DNA from: an uncultured Lachnospiraceae bacterium
GTDB taxonomy: Bacteria > Bacillota > Clostridia > Lachnospirales > Lachnospiraceae
Reading direction: 5' to 3'
NCBI GenBank assembly: GCA_902774915.1
Contig: CACYKH010000004.1
Span: 62,001 to 126,000, forward strand
DNA: 64,000 nt
Shown: positions 61,560 through 64,000 of the stretch, piece by piece
Numbering within the stretch: the stretch's first letter is position 1
How the letters are laid out: every line of letters begins with the position of its first letter
Notes under the pieces: model-generated
The model's input: only the letters and a program-made list of their open reading frames with translations
What the model was told of the DNA's origin: nothing
Databases searched by the model: none
Program-made: the position numbers and the translations under genes

Positions 61560-64000
61560 ATGCCAATTAATGGTAATGTACGAAGAATACTAAATTCGCT
61601 TACAAAAGAATATGGTGAAAATCGTGATAATGGCAGCCTTAATATTGAATATGTTAAGGGTGTTAAGCTTATGATCGACCAGACTTTAAAAGCCAGGATA
61701 AGTTCAATTAATTCCAATGAAGCTGTTGACTATGCTGAGCTTTTTACTTGTGAGTTTCTTGTTAAGATGAATCAAAATGGCTGGACACCTACAGACCTTC
61801 CTATGCTTGCTCATCTTTATGATACTATACATAGCGTTAATCTTGGTGATTCACGCGAGGATGGTGATAAATTAATCGATTTTCTTGAAAAAACAAAGAT
61901 TAATGATTCTAAAACCAGAACAGAATTAATTAACAAGGTTTCTCAATATATAAATACATTTAGTGACACTAAAATAATTGGTACTCTTTCAGAAGATATT
62001 AATTATTGTTTTGTGACAAACGTCTCTTTTGCTGACTATCCGGAGGATTTAGAGCTAAGGGGTAATGCTAAAGTAGAATATATTCCTAATAAACAGACGA
62101 AAAAAGGTAAACCTATTCCAGAGTTTAAAGCCCTGGGTGCAATGGCTATGCGTCATAATTTAGATGATGCAAAACGCAAAGAAGAAATTAGATTTAAAAA
62201 TGATTACGTTATTTCTGATGAGTCTGATAAAATTCTTGAATCATTTAACGCTAATGAAGGTCAATTAGCCCGAAATATAACAAAGAGTAATCGTGATGCC
62301 ATTAAAGAAGTATATGGTGACGATATATATGACGAAATAGATGAAATGAAAAAGGGTTCTGAAGAAGAAAGAACCGTAGTTATTTATCATTCCATGGGAA
62401 ACAGATATCTAAAAAAAGGTGAGGAAGTTCTAGAAATAGACTTTGCTGGATCCGGATATAAGGAAGTAAGAAGAGAGTACCATGGTCAGCATGGTAAAAC
62501 CTTTACTGATGGAACAAGAAATACAAAGGCATCGCTCGAGGTTGAATTTGGTAAATTGGTGGATAAAAAAGGTGGAGGTAAATTCAAACACCTTAGGTCC
62601 AAAACCACTTCGGTTGAAGCTGAAGATGGAAAAACAATGGAGAAGACCAGATACACAATAGCTGGTCCAACACCTGATCTTTGGTTCAAACCAGGTCTTC
62701 TTAATGTTGGTGAATACAGTATTGAAAATACCAGAAAATATGGCAAGGAATTCGCCGTTGATTTTCTCGAAAAGATATTTAAGAAGTGGGATAATGGAGA
62801 GGTTCCACATGATGTACATATAAATGTAACTGGACATAGCCGTGGAGCTGTAGCTGCTGGAGAAAGCATTAAGCTGATGTACAAGTGGCTGAAGGCCTAT
62901 GCTGATAATAATCCGGATAAGGCTCATTATATAGATAATGTTAAATTTGATCTGGTACTTAGAGATCCTGTTCCAGGTATATTTACTAAGCTTTTTCATA
63001 GTAAAAATGATCTGAGAAATATCCCTAATCTTGAGATGACTGTTTTTTGCTCTATGGCTCAGGAACATTATGATATGGTTTTCCCTCTTCAGAATGTCAG
63101 GGGAGCGAAGAGACTCATTATCGGAACAACTGGCCATAATATGGATCTTGGTCAGATGGATATGTCTCAGGTTCTTCAGGAGAAAGATGGAAAGGTACAT
63201 AAGTCTGGATTTTATGATGCTGAGACGGGAGAATTCTTCCGTGGAAGTGGAATAAACCAGATGCCAGAGGGTGTTTATATAGCAGATGACAGGTTTAATC
63301 TGATTCGTGTAACCAGTTATAGTCAGATTGGGAAGCTTATAGATTCTGTTTACGATGGAAAGTCTAAGCAGGAAGGCCGTGTAGACAATATTCATGAAAT
63401 GGTTAGAAACTGGTTCCTGGATAATGATCTTAAGCTTAGCTTTACTGATGCTGAGGAACGCCAGATGGCAATGGAAGATAACGATATAAATATGCAGAGG
63501 ATTCTTGCATCTGATAATTCCAGGTTGAATCCGATCAAGAATGCTATAAATGCACTTAATAGAAGTCGCAGAATAGGCAAAGGTAATCATGAGATAATGA
63601 GTAAAGAACAGGAACTCATAGATGCTTGTAGAACCTATATGAAGAAGACAGCTATTCCTGCAAAGGGCGACAGTGCTTATAGAATGAACCTTGTAAGTGA
63701 TGTTTTGTCACATACAATGAGAGATAAGAATTATATCAATAAGCTGCTTAATCCAGGACTTAGTAATGATGGTACAGAACTGGATAAAAAGATAAGTGCG
63801 CATAAAGAACGACTGGCTAACAAGGAAGGCTACAAAGAGAGGAAACTGAATAAAGAAGAGAAACGTCTTAATAATGTTAAAGAAATAAGAAAGCATATTA
63901 AGAATGTTGCATCTATCTGCGAGAAGTATATAGTTCTTCTTAGTAAGACCAGAAAGAATAAGAGTGGTAGTAAAGAATATAATGCCATGCTTAATACTCT
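61560..64000 (+). CDS. Large alpha/beta-hydrolase-like protein, incomplete at window end
   Basis: ATG 61560 (TAGGTG site) opens a frame with no stop to the window edge, at least 813 residues. There is no signal peptide. The N-terminal ~370 residues are helical and unfamiliar. A lipase-type core follows: nucleophile elbow INVTGHSRGAVAAG with Ser427, FDLVLRDPVPG with Asp469 and IIGTTGHNMDLG with His526. These occur in the order and spacing of a Ser-Asp-His triad like that of DUF2235/Tle1 phospholipase effectors (GxSRGA). The C-terminal part (~600 onward) is charged and helical. Whether it is an effector toxin or a housekeeping lipase is unresolved. Confidence 0.75.
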   Translation, partial: MPINGNVRRILNSLTKEYGENRDNGSLNIEYVKGVKLMIDQTLKARISSINSNEAVDYAELFTCEFLVKMNQNGWTPTDLPMLAHLYDTIHSVNLGDSREDGDKLIDFLEKTKINDSKTRTELINKVSQYINTFSDTKIIGTLSEDINYCFVTNVSFADYPEDLELRGNAKVEYIPNKQTKKGKPIPEFKALGAMAMRHNLDDAKRKEEIRFKNDYVISDESDKILESFNANEGQLARNITKSNRDAIKEVYGDDIYDEIDEMKKGSEEERTVVIYHSMGNRYLKKGEEVLEIDFAGSGYKEVRREYHGQHGKTFTDGTRNTKASLEVEFGKLVDKKGGGKFKHLRSKTTSVEAEDGKTMEKTRYTIAGPTPDLWFKPGLLNVGEYSIENTRKYGKEFAVDFLEKIFKKWDNGEVPHDVHINVTGHSRGAVAAGESIKLMYKWLKAYADNNPDKAHYIDNVKFDLVLRDPVPGIFTKLFHSKNDLRNIPNLEMTVFCSMAQEHYDMVFPLQNVRGAKRLIIGTTGHNMDLGQMDMSQVLQEKDGKVHKSGFYDAETGEFFRGSGINQMPEGVYIADDRFNLIRVTSYSQIGKLIDSVYDGKSKQEGRVDNIHEMVRNWFLDNDLKLSFTDAEERQMAMEDNDINMQRILASDNSRLNPIKNAINALNRSRRIGKGNHEIMSKEQELIDACRTYMKKTAIPAKGDSAYRMNLVSDVLSHTMRDKNYINKLLNPGLSNDGTELDKKISAHKERLANKEGYKERKLNKEEKRLNNVKEIRKHIKNVASICEKYIVLLSKTRKNKSGSKEYNAMLNT

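Noticed and set aside
62430-63590. Open frame of 386 codons on the minus strand
   Set aside because: It lies wholly inside the large plus-strand hydrolase frame, has no ribosome site and no recognisable domain, and has the low-complexity Ile/Ser/Tyr composition of a shadow frame.

Overview
The window is a gene-dense, AT-rich stretch of a Firmicutes (Clostridia) chromosome. It most resembles Lachnospiraceae of the Butyrivibrio/Pseudobutyrivibrio kind. The reasons are strong AGGAGG ribosome binding sites, occasional TTG and GTG starts, low-GC codon use, sigma-A promoters close to consensus, and Lachnospiraceae-type families such as DUF5688. These sit beside typical Gram-positive genes (hprK, rapZ-whiA, ribDEBAH under an FMN riboswitch, panBCD-coaBC). 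No prophage, insertion sequence or CRISPR array is visible. No gene-free stretch exceeds 300 bases; the longest are 61271-61559, which holds a tRNA, and 56727-56965, which holds a large palindrome.

Layout. 1-7040: the end of a polyamine transporter gene fused permease-to-binding protein, a glycosyltransferase, an AI-2E family transporter, leuS and a small membrane protein. 7076-9440: a YtxH-like protein and a membrane-anchored MutS-like ATPase, transcribed divergently. 9538-11640: a 700-residue protein of unknown function with its own promoter. 11700-14036 (minus): yqeG and uvrC. 14133-19186: a carbon-control and cell-wall cluster, hprK, ROK glucokinase, murB, rapZ, whiA and an HPr-like protein that has Glu instead of His15 (Crh-like). 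19257-21986: a 909-residue Sel1/TPR protein. 22001-26549: FMN riboswitch and ribD-ribE-ribBA-ribH, followed one base later by a DUF1189-like membrane protein. 26529-28673 (minus): a CYTH protein and a CBS-containing manganese pyrophosphatase. 28854-33747: Mrp ATPase, DJ-1 protein, murF, hisC, a DUF5688 protein and a cold-shock protein.

33894-36433: a TetR-type regulator, a CheY-like receiver, rarA and a tiny membrane protein. 36437-41114: a MacB-type efflux system with two different adaptor proteins. 41203-47619: a SEC-C protein, a UvrD-like helicase, a chorismate mutase-ACT protein and a heterodimeric ABC exporter with one degenerate ATP site. 47762-54838: an ArgD-like aminotransferase, an M18 aminopeptidase and a 1492-residue hybrid sensor. 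The sensor's kinase core has lost its phospho-accepting His, while its receiver Asp and HPt His remain. 55022-59447: the pantothenate/CoA locus (DUF2520 PanG-like reductase, panB, panC, panD, coaBC), with a roughly 190-bp structured palindrome between panB and panC. 59549-61270: pyrE behind a terminator-like leader hairpin, a 49-residue membrane protein and a patatin-like lipase. 61323-61394: tRNA-Gly(GCC), followed by a perfect 24-bp stem that includes the tRNA 3' end. 61560 to the window end: an incomplete large protein with a GHSRGA nucleophile elbow, possibly a lipase-type effector.

Most of the window is conserved core metabolism. The places that deserve a second look are the panB-panC palindrome, the phosphorelay hybrid without a kinase His, the Crh-like HPr next to hprK, the FMN-switch-controlled membrane protein, the pyrE leader, and the tRNA-Gly junction with its hydrolase gene.
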